6,984 nucleotides of DNA, from assembly GCA_035541775.1 (NCBI GenBank), contig DATKMP010000054.1, positions 1-6,984 of the forward strand, in the 5' to 3' direction. Shown here piece after piece: positions 6,444 through 6,984 of the stretch. This DNA comes from DATKMP01 sp035541775 (lineage in GTDB: Bacteria; Bacteroidota; Ignavibacteria; UBA10030). Each line of letters begins with the position of its first letter. Position 1 is the first letter of the stretch. The notes below the pieces were generated by a model. That model was not told the DNA's origin. It saw only the letters and a list, made by a program, of their open reading frames with translations, and searched no databases. A program made the position numbers and the translations under genes.

Positions 6444-6984
6444 TTTTTGCACCCACCCATTGACATTTTCTTGTCTTCATTTTTCCTCGACTTACAAGAG
6501 TCGCTGCAATATTTCGCACTCTTGTTATTCCAGAGAAAATATCTATGGCAGTGTTCACACACTCCAATTTTTGCCAAGCCGTGAGTTACTGAAAACTGAA
6601 CTAATTTGAGCGCGATCTTCTCTTCAAAGGTGAGACCTTTTTGAGGGTAGTTTTTCAAAAACGGAGATTTTTTTAATTTAACAAAGGGATTATCAAGATC
6701 AAACACAAGAACACTCAAGTTGCTTTTGAGCCATTCCTCCAAGTAACCTATTGGTGTAGCGTCATTATATATACTCTCATCTTTTATAGCTTTAATTGCT
6801 GGTAACACATAAATATCAAGTTCTTGTTTAAGGCCAATAAAATATTCTAATCTCTTCTGATAATTCTTTTGGACAGCTTCGCTAGGATAAATGCAGTTAA
6901 ATAATTTTAGTTTTTCGAGAATGTTTACCTTGAAATCTGGTTCTTCAATTCCTTTTTCTTTCATATATGATTTAATAGTTGTAG
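6440..6984 (-). CDS. Uncharacterised protein with C-terminal four-cysteine zinc-ribbon-like motif (5' end probably outside window)
   Basis: I do not recognise the family. The frame stays open to the right edge. An ATG at 6962-6964 would give 174 residues, but it has no ribosome site before it and in-frame sense codons precede it, so the gene probably starts further right. The N-terminal part is mostly helical and charged without a known motif. Residues 136-157 (from that ATG) contain C-x2-C-x13-C-x3-C (CEHC, then YCSDSC) followed by a basic tail. This resembles the C-terminal zinc finger of CGNR-type and similar nucleic-acid-binding proteins, though the CGNR signature itself is absent (CKSR). 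No transmembrane segment is seen. The gene is AT-rich relative to the arg operon, and its TGA overlaps the next gene's ATG. DNA or RNA binding is only inferred from the cysteine motif. Confidence 0.72.
   Translation of the reverse strand, partial: TTIKSYMKEKGIEEPDFKVNILEKLKLFNCIYPSEAVQKNYQKRLEYFIGLKQELDIYVLPAIKAIKDESIYNDATPIGYLEEWLKSNLSVLVFDLDNPFVKLKKSPFLKNYPQKGLTFEEKIALKLVQFSVTHGLAKIGVCEHCHRYFLWNNKSAKYCSDSCKSRKNEDKKMSMGGCKK

Noticed and set aside
6376..6567. 63-codon - strand frame across the junction of the two AT-rich genes
   Set aside because: It is an alternative frame of the zinc-ribbon-like gene. The four-cysteine motif and the ATGA coupling support the other frames.

Overview
The window looks like ordinary bacterial chromosome, dominated by an arginine-biosynthesis operon read on the + strand. 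On its left, divergently oriented, is the start of the conserved ATPase gene ychF. On its right lie a tRNA-Gly gene and a short AT-rich stretch with two unrecognised genes, all on the - strand. The core has moderate GC, and argC and argG appear to use TTG starts. The set argC-argJ-argB-argR-argG resembles arrangements I recall from the Chlorobi/Ignavibacteria side of the Bacteroidota-Chlorobi group. That lineage guess is tentative and rests on gene order and general protein character only.

Layout. 1-582 (-): N-terminal 194 residues of YchF, cut by the window edge. 583-728: divergent regulatory region with an imperfect inverted repeat, a sigma70-like promoter for argC, and two 18-bp ARG boxes lying over its -35 and -10 elements. 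729-5910 (+): argC, argJ, argB, argR, a small Smr-domain gene and argG, with gaps of -1, 19, 10, 2 and 31 bp, so probably one transcript. 5939-5971: a Rho-independent terminator. 6011-6082 (-): tRNA-Gly with CCC anticodon. 6111-6984 (-): a 110-codon gene translationally coupled (ATGA overlap) to an upstream gene encoding a C-terminal four-cysteine zinc-ribbon-like protein that runs off the right edge.

How the genes fit together. ArgB phosphorylates N-acetylglutamate, ArgC reduces it to the semialdehyde, and ArgJ moves the acetyl group from N-acetylornithine back to glutamate (the cyclic acetyl pathway). ArgG makes argininosuccinate from citrulline and aspartate. ArgR, encoded in the operon, should bind the ARG boxes in front of argC when arginine is abundant. 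ArgB carries the N-terminal helix and C-terminal signature of arginine-inhibited kinases, so control is expected at both transcription and enzyme level. argD, argF and argH are not in the window.

The most unusual points are the Smr-domain gene inside the arginine operon and the coupled AT-rich gene pair beside the tRNA. I see no CRISPR array, transposase, integrase or complete mobile element, and nothing that clearly amounts to a new system.
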